From an uncultured Bacillota bacterium (GTDB lineage: Bacteria; Bacillota; Clostridia; Peptostreptococcales; Anaerovoracaceae), in assembly GCA_946410475.1 (NCBI GenBank), contig CAMKAM010000057.1:1-8600 (forward strand): a DNA stretch of 8,600 bases, read 5' to 3'. The translations under genes were made by a program, and so were the position numbers. The notes under the pieces were generated by a model. The model searched no databases, was not told the DNA's origin, and saw nothing but the letters and a program-made list of their open reading frames with translations. Shown here in pieces: positions 1 to 5,622 of this stretch. The stretch's first letter is position 1; every line of letters begins with the position of its first letter.

Positions 1-36
1 CTATTCGATGCTGTTACATTATAAAATGGGAAACTC

Positions 37-84
37 GTGGGAACAATATGTATATAGAATAAATGTTCCTATCATTTCAACGAT
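37..84 (+). repeat. 48-bp direct repeat, copy 1, with internal inverted repeat
   Basis: First of two copies; the second starts exactly 134 bp further on. It contains GGAACA (40-45) and TGTTCC (64-69) as inverted arms, extendable to 9 bp with two G-T wobbles (37-45 with 64-72), around an 18-nt AT-rich spacer. The conserved tail TTTCAACGAT lies at 75-84. Arms, spacer length and tail all match copy 2, while the spacer bases have diverged. This suggests the arms and tail are what matters, as in a protein-binding site or a small RNA hairpin. The function is unknown. Confidence 0.7.
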
Positions 85-97
85 TATTAGCCTTGGA

Positions 98-117
98 AAT
101 GTGGTAATGACCACATT
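98..117. repeat. 8-bp palindrome with 4-nt loop
   Basis: AATGTGGT (98-105) and ACCACATT (110-117) are perfect inverted arms around the loop AATG, and one more A-T pair can be added outside. It lies between the two 48-bp repeats. The short T-run after it (116-119) makes it at best a weak plus-strand terminator. An operator is equally possible. Confidence 0.5.
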
Positions 118-170
118 TTGGTTTAGTTCTGCATTGAGACTGCTTATTTAAGGCTGTATGCATTGATTTC

Positions 171-218
171 GTAGGAACAATCAAATATATAAGCAACTGT
201 TCCTACTATTTCAACGAT
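171..218 (+). repeat. 48-bp direct repeat, copy 2, with perfect 9-bp inverted arms
   Basis: GTAGGAACA (171-179) and TGTTCCTAC (198-206) are perfect 9-bp inverted arms around an 18-nt AT-rich spacer, followed by TTTCAACGAT at 209-218. It aligns without gaps to 37-84. The better-preserved arms here make this the reference copy. It sits 34 bp beyond the abfD terminator hairpin, read in the direction of abfD transcription. Confidence 0.7.
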
Positions 219-251
219 CTATTCAGGCAACCTATATCCATCATCAAACGA

Positions 252-284
252 AAACAGACCCCCGCTGCATGCAGGAGTCTGTTT
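252..284 (-). terminator. Terminator after the abfD remnant
   Basis: AAACAGAC (252-259) pairs with GTCTGTTT (277-284). The intervening sequence contains the self-complementary CTGCATGCAG. Read on the minus strand the hairpin is followed by a T-rich stretch (TTTTCGTTT), as expected of a rho-independent terminator. It lies about 45 nt past the abfD stop codon. Confidence 0.7.
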
Positions 285-328
285 AGAAGTATGTTGGTTA
301 TTGATTATGGACAAAACGAGCGAATCGA

Positions 329-988
329 TCAGTCGTCGATATCGACGATAGCTTTGACGAGCTCTTTCTTGCCCTGGATGTTGCCCTGGCGCTGGATCAT
401 GATGCGCTGAGCCTGCGGGGAGCCTGCTCCGTGGAGAGATTCCGTTCTGTAACCTACGGCGCCTGCTCCGAGACATTCGTTCTCGAGGAAGCGGAGGACC
501 TTCATCCTGTTGACTGTGCTGACTTCTTCTCTTCCGGCGAAGTACTTGTTGCAGATCTCGCCGATGGTCTCGCCGTTGCTGCCTACAGGTGTGTCGGATT
601 CGAAGTCCTTCTGCGAGGGCATCGTTACCATGAGGCCGCCTGCGATGTCTTCTGCGAGGCGTACGATCTCATACGGGAATCTTGTGACGTTCTGCTTGCA
701 GACGTTGGCGAGAAGCATATCGATCTGATAGTTTCCTGCCTTTGTTGCGTTTCCTTCACACGAGCATGCTATGCCGCAGGAGTAAAGCGTCTCGTTGAGG
801 TGAGTCATCTCTACGAGTTTGTCCTTGACTGCGGAAGCCTTCTCAACGCCGTTGTACTCAGCTGCGAGAGCTGCTGCGCCGATGATGACATCGCCTACGC
901 CGACTTTGCATCCGCCGTAGCTCTGGCGGTGGTATCCTGCGAAACGCTCGACCATCATGCCTGCGAATTCATATTCTCCGTTGAGGAA
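329..988 (-). pseudogene. abfD: 4-hydroxybutyryl-CoA dehydratase, C-terminal remnant (5'-truncated)
   Basis: AbfD is a [4Fe-4S]- and FAD-dependent dehydratase that converts 4-hydroxybutyryl-CoA to crotonyl-CoA in 4-aminobutyrate and succinate fermentation. The sequence matches the family closely from FLNGEYEFAGMMVERFAGYH to the C-terminus. It keeps, in C. aminobutyricum numbering recalled from memory, the cluster ligands His292 and Cys299, Tyr296 and Lys300 (all within YHRQSYGGCK), and Glu455 in RTESLHGAGS. The family is about 485-490 residues; here roughly the first 272 are missing, including the other two cluster cysteines (99 and 103) and Glu257, so no active enzyme can form. Homology stops at 988, where LysR-type sequence begins; the reading frame meets a TGA at 998-1000. 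The first internal ATG (958) would give 209 residues but has no well-spaced ribosome binding site. The remaining frame is intact, so the break is recent or is an assembly artefact. Confidence 0.9.
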
Positions 989-1782
989 GCCAGATAATCA
1001 GCACTCTTGAAAGAGACCTTGGCGTGACGCTGCTGAAGAGGAGCCAGACCGGGATCAATCTCACGACGGAAGGGGAGTACCTCCTGCCGCTGATCGAAGA
1101 ACTGAGCGAGGCTGAAAAGAGCGTCTATGCTGCTTCATCGAAACTCAACTGCGTAGAATCAGGGAGCATAAGGATAGGAACGTTCTCAAGCGTTGCCTGC
1201 AATATACTGATCCCTGTCATCAACATATTCAAAAAAGAATATCCGGGGATACAGATAGAACTTCGCGAAGGAGACAATCACCAGACGGAAGCATGGCTTG
1301 CGGAAGGAACAGTCGATGTAGGGTTCATAGATATGCCGGCCCCGTCAGGCTTCGAGACCATACCGATATATACCGACCCGTTCGTAGCAGTAATGAGCGC
1401 AGGCAGCAAATACGCAGATCAGGACGTCATAAGCATCGACACCTTTGAGAAGGAACCGATGGTGCTATACAACGAAGGGACGCAGAAGGAAGCAGCGGGC
1501 ATCCTGAGGAAGAACAAGATAAAGGCTAACGTTGAGTATGTAAGCCGCGATGACAGGATGATCCTTTCTCTGATCGAGAACGATCTTTGTATGGGATTCA
1601 TGGGCGAGTTGATACTTGCCAATTCTTCGTTCGATATCGTTTCAAGACCGACCGAGCCGCAGTTCTACAGGGATATCGTCCTTGCTGTCAGAAGCAGGGA
1701 ACATGCAAGCAGCGCGACGAAAAAGTTCATCGATTTCATTGAAAGAGACATAGATAAGGTCATAGATGAACTGGAAATATAA
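988..1782 (+). pseudogene. LysR-type transcriptional regulator, N-terminally truncated
   Basis: The frame is open from 985. It reads SQIISTLERDLGVTLLKRSQ and continues into LTTEGEYL, the second half of a LysR winged helix-turn-helix. A linker helix and a periplasmic-binding-protein-like effector domain follow, starting near GSIRIGTFSS. About 264 residues remain of the usual ~295. Some 32 residues are absent: helices 1 and 2 and the start of the recognition helix. The product should therefore not bind DNA normally. A GTG at 1024 could start a 252-residue protein, but no Shine-Dalgarno sequence precedes it. LysR regulators are often divergent from the genes they control, so this one may have regulated abfD. 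The break coincides to within a few bases with the break in abfD. The effector cannot be told from sequence. Confidence 0.85.
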
Positions 1783-1793
1783 CTCTCCTGTGG

Positions 1794-2038
1794 CAATTAT
1801 TCCCATTGATAATAATAGCGTGCAAACCTGTGAATAAATTGGTTGTTGACAAATGTAAAAATGGGTGAAACGCTTGGAATCAGCGGGCTTGGCAAAATAA
1901 AGTTTTCCACAGGCAGAAGTGGATAAAATCGTATACAATTAATAAACGATTGTGGATAACTCCAACAATCGTTTATTTTTTGCACCATTGGGGGCTGTTG
2001 ATATTCGTTCTGCCGCCTGCTGCCTATAGTTGACATAA
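1794..2038 (+). repeat. Dispersed ~245-bp element, copy A, with four DnaA-box-like sites
   Basis: This fills the gap between the LysR remnant and the acyl-CoA dehydrogenase. It aligns with 5379-5622 at a nearly constant offset (3585 then 3584 nt), with about two thirds of bases alike by eye. Identical blocks are CCATTGATAATAA (1803), TTGACAAATGTAAAA (1846), TCCACAGGCAGA (1906), GTATACAA (1931), TGTGGATAAC (1951), GGGCTGTTGATATTCGTT (1992) and AGTTGACATAA (2028). DnaA-box-like 9-mers (consensus TTATNCACA) lie at 1829-1837 (reverse, perfect), 1903-1911 (forward, one mismatch), 1918-1926 (reverse, one mismatch) and 1951-1959 (reverse, perfect). No terminal inverted repeats or target duplication are visible. 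No convincing ORF is present. It could be a non-autonomous mobile element, a DnaA-binding locus or a structured RNA; I cannot choose. Confidence 0.75.
1941..1977 (+). terminator. 13-bp hairpin with T-rich tail inside repeat copy A
   Basis: AATAAACGATTGT (1941-1953) and ACAATCGTTTATT (1965-1977) are perfect inverted arms. The 11-nt loop, together with the last bases of the left arm, contains the DnaA-like box TGTGGATAAC. The plus strand continues with a T-run to 1981, so this can terminate transcription from the LysR remnant about 160 bp upstream. The minus-strand side has fewer Ts. The matching place in copy B also folds, so the hairpin belongs to the repeat rather than to lysR. Confidence 0.55.
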
Positions 2039-2080
2039 AACGTCTTTGCGCAGACAGCTAAAACTTTTTTTTATAGCTGT

Positions 2081-3223
2081 TTATCTGAACATCGACTTGC
2101 TGATGATCAGTCTCTGGATCTCGTTCGTGCCTTCGTAGATCTGTGTGATCTTCGCGTCTCTGAAGAGTCTTTCGATATCGTTCTCACGCATGTAGCCTGC
2201 GCCGCCCATGCTCTGCACGCAGTCTGTCGTCACGCGCATAGCGAGATTCGAGCAGGCGAGCTTCGCTTTCGAAGCGGATATCGAGAAGTCCAGTCCGTTC
2301 TGCTGTTCCCATACGGCTTTGTAGAGGAGCAGGCGGGCCATGTCGATCTCGACTTCCATGTCGACCATCCTGAAGGCAATGTACTGGTTTTTGTAGATCG
2401 GCTTACCGAACTGCTCACGCTCTATGATATGCTTCTTGGCTATATCGAAAGCTCCTTCGGCTATAGCGAGAGCCTGCGCCGCCACGCCGAGTCTTCCGGC
2501 GTTCAGGCTGGTCAGAGCGTATTTGAGTCCGCTTCCTTCTTCACCGATCAGCATCGTCTTCGGGATGCGGGCGTCTTCCATGATTATCTCCGCTACCTTC
2601 GCGCTGCGGATGCCACATTTGTTTTCTACATGTCCGATGCTGACTCCCGGTGTGTTCTTGAGATCGACCAGGAATGCTGAAAGACCTTTAGCTCCTTTCG
2701 AAGGATCGGTGTTCGCTATGAGCATGCAGTAGTCAGCGACCGCAGAGTTGGTGATGTAGCGTTTCTTTCCGTTCAGGACATATTCATCTCCGTCAAGGAC
2801 GGCTGTAGATTTTGCTGCGCCTGCGTCCGATCCTGCGTTCTCCTCTGTCAGAGCGAAGCAGCTGAGAGTCTCACCACGGAAGTAGGGAGGAAGTGCCAGC
2901 TGTTTCTGTTCTTCGGTACCGAAGAGGTATATGCCGGTCGAGGCAGTAGAAGCTATAGCGAAAGCGATGCCGAAAGCGGAATCGACCTTGCAAAGTTCTT
3001 CGACGACGAGAATGAACGCGAGATAGTCATCTCCGTGTCCGCCGTATTCTTCAGGGAACTGAAGTCCGATCAGTCCTTCGTCACCGAGCTTCTTCAGGAT
3101 ATCCATAGGAAACTCCTCGCTGAGGTCACGTTCCTGTACGCCCGGTGCGAGTTCTCTGAGTGCGAACTGTCTCGCTTTTTCCTGTATTTCTTTTTGATAA
3201 TCAGTTAATGTAAAATCCATCAT
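2081..3223 (-). CDS. Acyl-CoA dehydrogenase (butyryl-CoA dehydrogenase type)
   Basis: This is an FAD-dependent cytosolic enzyme that forms or reduces the alpha-beta double bond of acyl-CoA; in clostridia such enzymes reduce crotonyl-CoA to butyryl-CoA with electron-transfer flavoprotein. The protein is 380 residues, the usual length, and complete. Visible landmarks are an all-helical N-terminus, signature 1 at residues 122-133 (CFALTEENAGSD), signature 2 around 337-357 (QSMGGAGYMRENDIERLFRD), and the catalytic base Glu364 in IYEGTNE. The ATG at 3223 is chosen because GGAGG at 3231-3235 lies 7 nt upstream; an in-frame TTG at 3229 is too close to that site. No etfBA, thiolase or crotonase gene is next to it, so the exact acyl chain is inferred. 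Isovaleryl- or other short-chain acyl-CoA dehydrogenase remains possible. It is monocistronic in this window. Confidence 0.9.
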   Translation of the reverse strand: MMDFTLTDYQKEIQEKARQFALRELAPGVQERDLSEEFPMDILKKLGDEGLIGLQFPEEYGGHGDDYLAFILVVEELCKVDSAFGIAFAIASTASTGIYLFGTEEQKQLALPPYFRGETLSCFALTEENAGSDAGAAKSTAVLDGDEYVLNGKKRYITNSAVADYCMLIANTDPSKGAKGLSAFLVDLKNTPGVSIGHVENKCGIRSAKVAEIIMEDARIPKTMLIGEEGSGLKYALTSLNAGRLGVAAQALAIAEGAFDIAKKHIIEREQFGKPIYKNQYIAFRMVDMEVEIDMARLLLYKAVWEQQNGLDFSISASKAKLACSNLAMRVTTDCVQSMGGAGYMRENDIERLFRDAKITQIYEGTNEIQRLIISKSMFR

Positions 3224-3230
3224 TGCCAAA

Positions 3231-3235
3231 CCTCC
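3231..3235 (-). promoter_or_regulatory. Ribosome binding site deciding the acyl-CoA dehydrogenase start
   Basis: CCTCC on the plus strand reads GGAGG on the minus strand. It is 7 nt from the ATG at 3223 and 10 nt from the adjacent ATG at 3220. The alternative TTG at 3229 would leave only one base of spacing. Confidence 0.8.
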
Positions 3236-3290
3236 ATCTCATATAATTAAAGCCACATAACACATAATAAAGTTCAAATAGTTCTGATTT

Positions 3291-3320
3291 TTTTTAGCAC
3301 TTTTTCAGTGCTGTTGTCAA
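3291..3320 (-). promoter_or_regulatory. Candidate promoter with dyad in the spacer, upstream of acyl-CoA dehydrogenase
   Basis: The minus strand has a perfect -35 box TTGACA (3320-3315), then 18 nt and a weak -10 candidate TAAAAA (3296-3291). A perfect inverted repeat, AGCACT (3296-3301) and AGTGCT (3307-3312) with a 5-nt centre, fills most of the spacer, as an operator would. It lies about 70 nt upstream of the start codon. The -10 match is only 4 of 6, so this is tentative. Confidence 0.35.
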
Positions 3321-3341
3321 ACAAGAACAAGCATGTGCAAG

Positions 3342-3371
3342 AAAAAATGCGCCGGATCAAACGCATTTTTT
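3342..3371 (-). terminator. Rho-independent terminator after the lipoprotein gene
   Basis: AAAAAATGCG (3342-3351) pairs with CGCATTTTTT (3362-3371) around a 10-nt loop. On the minus strand the stem ends in a run of six Ts, suiting the lipoprotein gene whose stop lies about 85 nt upstream. The stem is symmetric and could act in both directions. A weaker A/T hairpin (3431-3446) lies closer to the stop codon. Confidence 0.75.
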
Positions 3372-3456
3372 CTGTTTTTTGTTTATCTTTTGCTAAATAT
3401 ATTATTTGCTGTAAGGTTTTGTAAAAAGTGTGTTTTGAAAAAAACATATTTCCGGA

Positions 3457-5268
3457 TCACTCTGCGCAGCATTCGTTGACCCATTCGATGAAGTTGGATG
3501 TGCTGTCACCGTTTCGCTCAGCTGTAGTGTGGCCCTGTCCCCATACTGTAGTAAAGTCGACATCTTTGACACCGTCTGCTGACTCGAGGGCGAGAGCGAG
3601 GTTCATCTCAGTAGTGAGGGACGTGTCTCCCTGTTCGATACCGCTGTTGATGCGCCAGTATTTCGATACGGTCGATGTTCCTGCTCCGTCATAATAGTCG
3701 GAAAGGTAGTACATAGGATCATACATGTTCTGCCTTGTCGCTGAAGAATTGCCGAGAGCATCTTTCGTCGCTATATCATTTGCGTATTCCTCAGCATACG
3801 AAGAGTCGAAGTCGCTGTATTTGCTGTACTCCCCGGAATTGGCATCAAGCAGGTCAGCTATCGTCTGGTCGAAGTGAAGCCCTTCGCCGTCGTCTGTCCC
3901 GAAGACCTTGTTCTCTGCCTGCGATCTGTCGAGGGCGTCGAATGCGGCAACATCCTTCGTCGCTGTTTTGCAGTGTTTTACGAAATCTTCGACGGATGTG
4001 ATCGTTGCAGTATTCGTATCAGCATCGTATTTGATCCATTCACCATCCTCGTTCAGCGAGTCGATATAGTCCTGTGCGGACTCGTAAGTTTCACCGGAGG
4101 AGGATCCTGTCATGGACGATCCTGACGGAGCATCTCCTGAAGGTGCTTCCCCTGAAGGTGCTTCTCCTGACGGCGCTGCGCCGCCCATACCGCCCATATC
4201 ACCGGAGCTTGCTGTATATGGGAACTCTGTATCTGAAAGGAAGTTGTTCAGTGATGTTTCGATCGTATCCTTAAGATATTCGTAGTACGATCCGGAAGCG
4301 TATATGCTTTTGTCTGATGCTTCGAGTTTCAGGGTATTGCCGTCACTGTCTTTCAGGCCAAGCTTGTTGATGTATTCTGCGTAGCTTTCCGCAAGGTCAT
4401 CGGAAAGGGCGCTCGTCCAGGTATCGTCCGATCTTGTGCCGGAATCAGAATATTGACCCATCATCCATTCATAAGCAGCGTCAGCTGTGTCCAGGTTCGT
4501 GATCGGACACCACGCCATCGTGCCGTAGGCTGCGTCGCTTATGTATTCGCCGTCATCAGTCTCCATCACCGCACCGATCTTTTCGAGATATTCGTAGTAG
4601 AGCTCGCTGTCTCCGCTTGCCCCGACGATCGCACTCTGCGCTCCGCCGCCGCTGTGACCGAACGTGAACACTTTTTCCGAATCGCCGGCCAGCGCATCGT
4701 CGTTATACCTCATGTATCTTATCGCCGCTTTGAGGTCAGTGACGCCGCAGGGCGATCCGCCGTTCTCACGTCCGCGGCATCCGGCATAAACATATATGTA
4801 TCCCGCTTTGAGATATGAGGATGCTTCATTATAGTTGTATTCGGTCTGCGATGCCTGAGCGGAATAGCCTGCCGTGTTGACAGGGAAGACGACCGGGGCG
4901 GTCTTGGAAGTATATCCGCCGACTTTGCCCTCATCATCAAGTTCGCAGGTGTATGTTCCGTCACCGTTATCCGTAGCTTTCATGTAAGCCCCGGGCACAT
5001 AGACCGCTAGGGTCTCATAGGCCTCATCAGCCGGATCTGTACAGTAAGCGATCCCAATCTGATAATATACGTCATTCGTTTCGTCATATTTCCATTTTGA
5101 GTTATCGATCTTCAGATCAGCCACATCGTCCGGGTTGGTAACGTCCACGCTCGATGCGGTCACCGCCGATGAAGCATCAGTATCAGAGCCGGTCCCGCAG
5201 GAGCAGAGACTGAGGACGAGGAAGACTGAGAGAACGAGAACAAGGATCATTCGTTTGATATCAGTCAA
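3457..5268 (-). CDS. Secreted lipoprotein esterase, tannase-like alpha/beta hydrolase
   Basis: The 603-residue protein has a short basic N-terminus, a hydrophobic segment (residues 8-21) and a lipobox LCSC with Cys24 as the likely lipidated residue, so it is anchored outside the membrane. A Ser/Thr/Asp-rich linker follows. The hydrolase fold shows YAGCRGRENG (161-170), then DLKAAIRYMRYN (178-189) and the nucleophile elbow GHSGGGAQSA with Ser206. His580 in VWGQGHTTAE is the likely catalytic histidine, and Asp548, 32 residues earlier, the likely acid. This arrangement resembles bacterial subtype B tannases and feruloyl-esterase-like enzymes; the substrate is inferred and could be another aromatic or carboxylic ester. 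Residues 355-393 are a Gly/Ser/Met/Pro-rich insert containing four APSG[ED]-type pentapeptides. The TTG start at 5268 is favoured by GGAGG 6 nt upstream; the first ATG (5250) is too far from it. A possible -10 (TATTAT, 5319-5314) lacks a good -35. Confidence 0.8.
   Translation of the reverse strand: MTDIKRMILVLVLSVFLVLSLCSCGTGSDTDASSAVTASSVDVTNPDDVADLKIDNSKWKYDETNDVYYQIGIAYCTDPADEAYETLAVYVPGAYMKATDNGDGTYTCELDDEGKVGGYTSKTAPVVFPVNTAGYSAQASQTEYNYNEASSYLKAGYIYVYAGCRGRENGGSPCGVTDLKAAIRYMRYNDDALAGDSEKVFTFGHSGGGAQSAIVGASGDSELYYEYLEKIGAVMETDDGEYISDAAYGTMAWCPITNLDTADAAYEWMMGQYSDSGTRSDDTWTSALSDDLAESYAEYINKLGLKDSDGNTLKLEASDKSIYASGSYYEYLKDTIETSLNNFLSDTEFPYTASSGDMGGMGGAAPSGEAPSGEAPSGDAPSGSSMTGSSSGETYESAQDYIDSLNEDGEWIKYDADTNTATITSVEDFVKHCKTATKDVAAFDALDRSQAENKVFGTDDGEGLHFDQTIADLLDANSGEYSKYSDFDSSYAEEYANDIATKDALGNSSATRQNMYDPMYYLSDYYDGAGTSTVSKYWRINSGIEQGDTSLTTEMNLALALESADGVKDVDFTTVWGQGHTTAERNGDSTSNFIEWVNECCAE
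4121..4180 (-). repeat. Four 15-bp tandem units encoding an APSG-type pentapeptide
   Basis: Four consecutive 15-bp units beginning CCTGA[AC]GG on the plus strand start at 4121, 4136, 4151 and 4166. On the minus strand they encode the low-complexity stretch APSGEAPSGEAPSGDAPSG within the lipoprotein esterase. Differences between units are partly synonymous. Such in-frame tandem repeats can change copy number by slippage without breaking the gene. Confidence 0.8.
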
Positions 5269-5274
5269 GTATTA

Positions 5275-5279
5275 CCTCC
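5275..5279 (-). promoter_or_regulatory. Ribosome binding site supporting the TTG start of the lipoprotein
   Basis: The plus-strand CCTCC reads GGAGG on the minus strand and is followed by 6 nt and TTG (5268). Starting here gives MTDIKRMILV, a normal charged signal-peptide N-terminus. Starting at the ATG at 5250 would leave a 24-nt gap to the site and lose the lysine and arginine residues. Confidence 0.7.
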
Positions 5280-5378
5280 GTTTCTTTGTGATAGTGGTCA
5301 ATTTTTGTAGAGAATAATAGGAAAACCTAAAAACATCCTTAAAGTTCTGAAATGTTTTTCGAAAGGGCAGGACTTTGA

Positions 5379-5622
5379 CAAGTTTTTCCATTGATAATAA
5401 AAGCGAACAAAGCTGTGGAAAAAAACTGTCTTGACAAATGTAAAAGAGCAACAAACGTTGAAAACCAGGGGTTTTCGATTTAGAAACTATCCACAGGCAG
5501 ATGTGAATAAAATTGTATACAAATTAAAAACGGCTGTGGATAACACGGCCGAGCGTTCATTTTTCGCACCTTTTAGGGCTGTTGATATTCGTTTGCCGGT
5601 GTGCGAACAGAAGTTGACATAA
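5379..5622 (+). repeat. Dispersed ~245-bp element, copy B, with four DnaA-box-like sites
   Basis: This is the same element as 1794-2038, in the same orientation, with all shared blocks in order and only a 1-nt net length difference. DnaA-box-like 9-mers lie at 5414-5422 (reverse, one mismatch), 5487-5495 (forward, one mismatch), 5502-5510 (reverse, perfect TTATTCACA) and 5535-5543 (reverse, perfect TTATCCACA), each at the position of a box in copy A. The perfect and imperfect boxes differ between copies. The element ends exactly at the base before the reductase stop codon (5623), and its other end lies about 110 bp upstream of the lipoprotein start. In both copies the AGTTGACATAA end faces the 3' end of a minus-strand gene. 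No inverted ends or transposase are seen. Confidence 0.75.
5531..5551 (-). terminator. Hairpin inside repeat copy B, likely terminator of the reductase operon
   Basis: CGGCTGT (5531-5537) pairs with ACGGCCG (5545-5551), with one G-T wobble, around the loop GGATAAC. On the minus strand the stem is followed by TTTTTAATTT, a good terminator tail, about 70 nt past the reductase stop. Its left arm occupies the same place in the repeat as the copy A hairpin, but its right arm pairs 4 nt earlier, so the two hairpins are similar rather than strictly equivalent. Confidence 0.55.

Noticed and set aside
37..218. CRISPR array
   Set aside because: There are only two copies, the 134-bp period is too long, the copies contain divergent interiors, and no cas gene is present.
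431..997. A 188-codon plus-strand frame opposite abfD that could be read as an N-terminal extension of the LysR gene region
   Set aside because: It is antisense to clear AbfD coding sequence, is not in the LysR frame, and stops at about 997 without regulator homology.
1846..1860. TTGACA in TTGACAAATGTAAAA and in AGTTGACATAA as -35 promoter boxes of the repeat
   Set aside because: No acceptable -10 box lies 16-18 nt downstream in either copy.
1797..1938. Small minus-strand peptide shared by both ~245-bp elements (FYICQ...LLLSM in each)
   Set aside because: Differences between the copies are not concentrated at third codon positions, the frames do not keep common starts or ends, and similarity continues outside them, so it reflects DNA-level conservation.
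2054..2080. Hairpin ACAGCTA/TAGCTGT just after the acyl-CoA dehydrogenase stop as a terminator
   Set aside because: It has a long A/T loop and no T-run after the stem on the minus strand, so it cannot be called a standard terminator with confidence.
1794..5622. The region as an oriC because of its DnaA-like boxes
   Set aside because: Neither dnaA nor dnaN is present, the boxes are split between two distant copies, and several have a mismatch. DnaA binding remains possible, but an origin is not supported.
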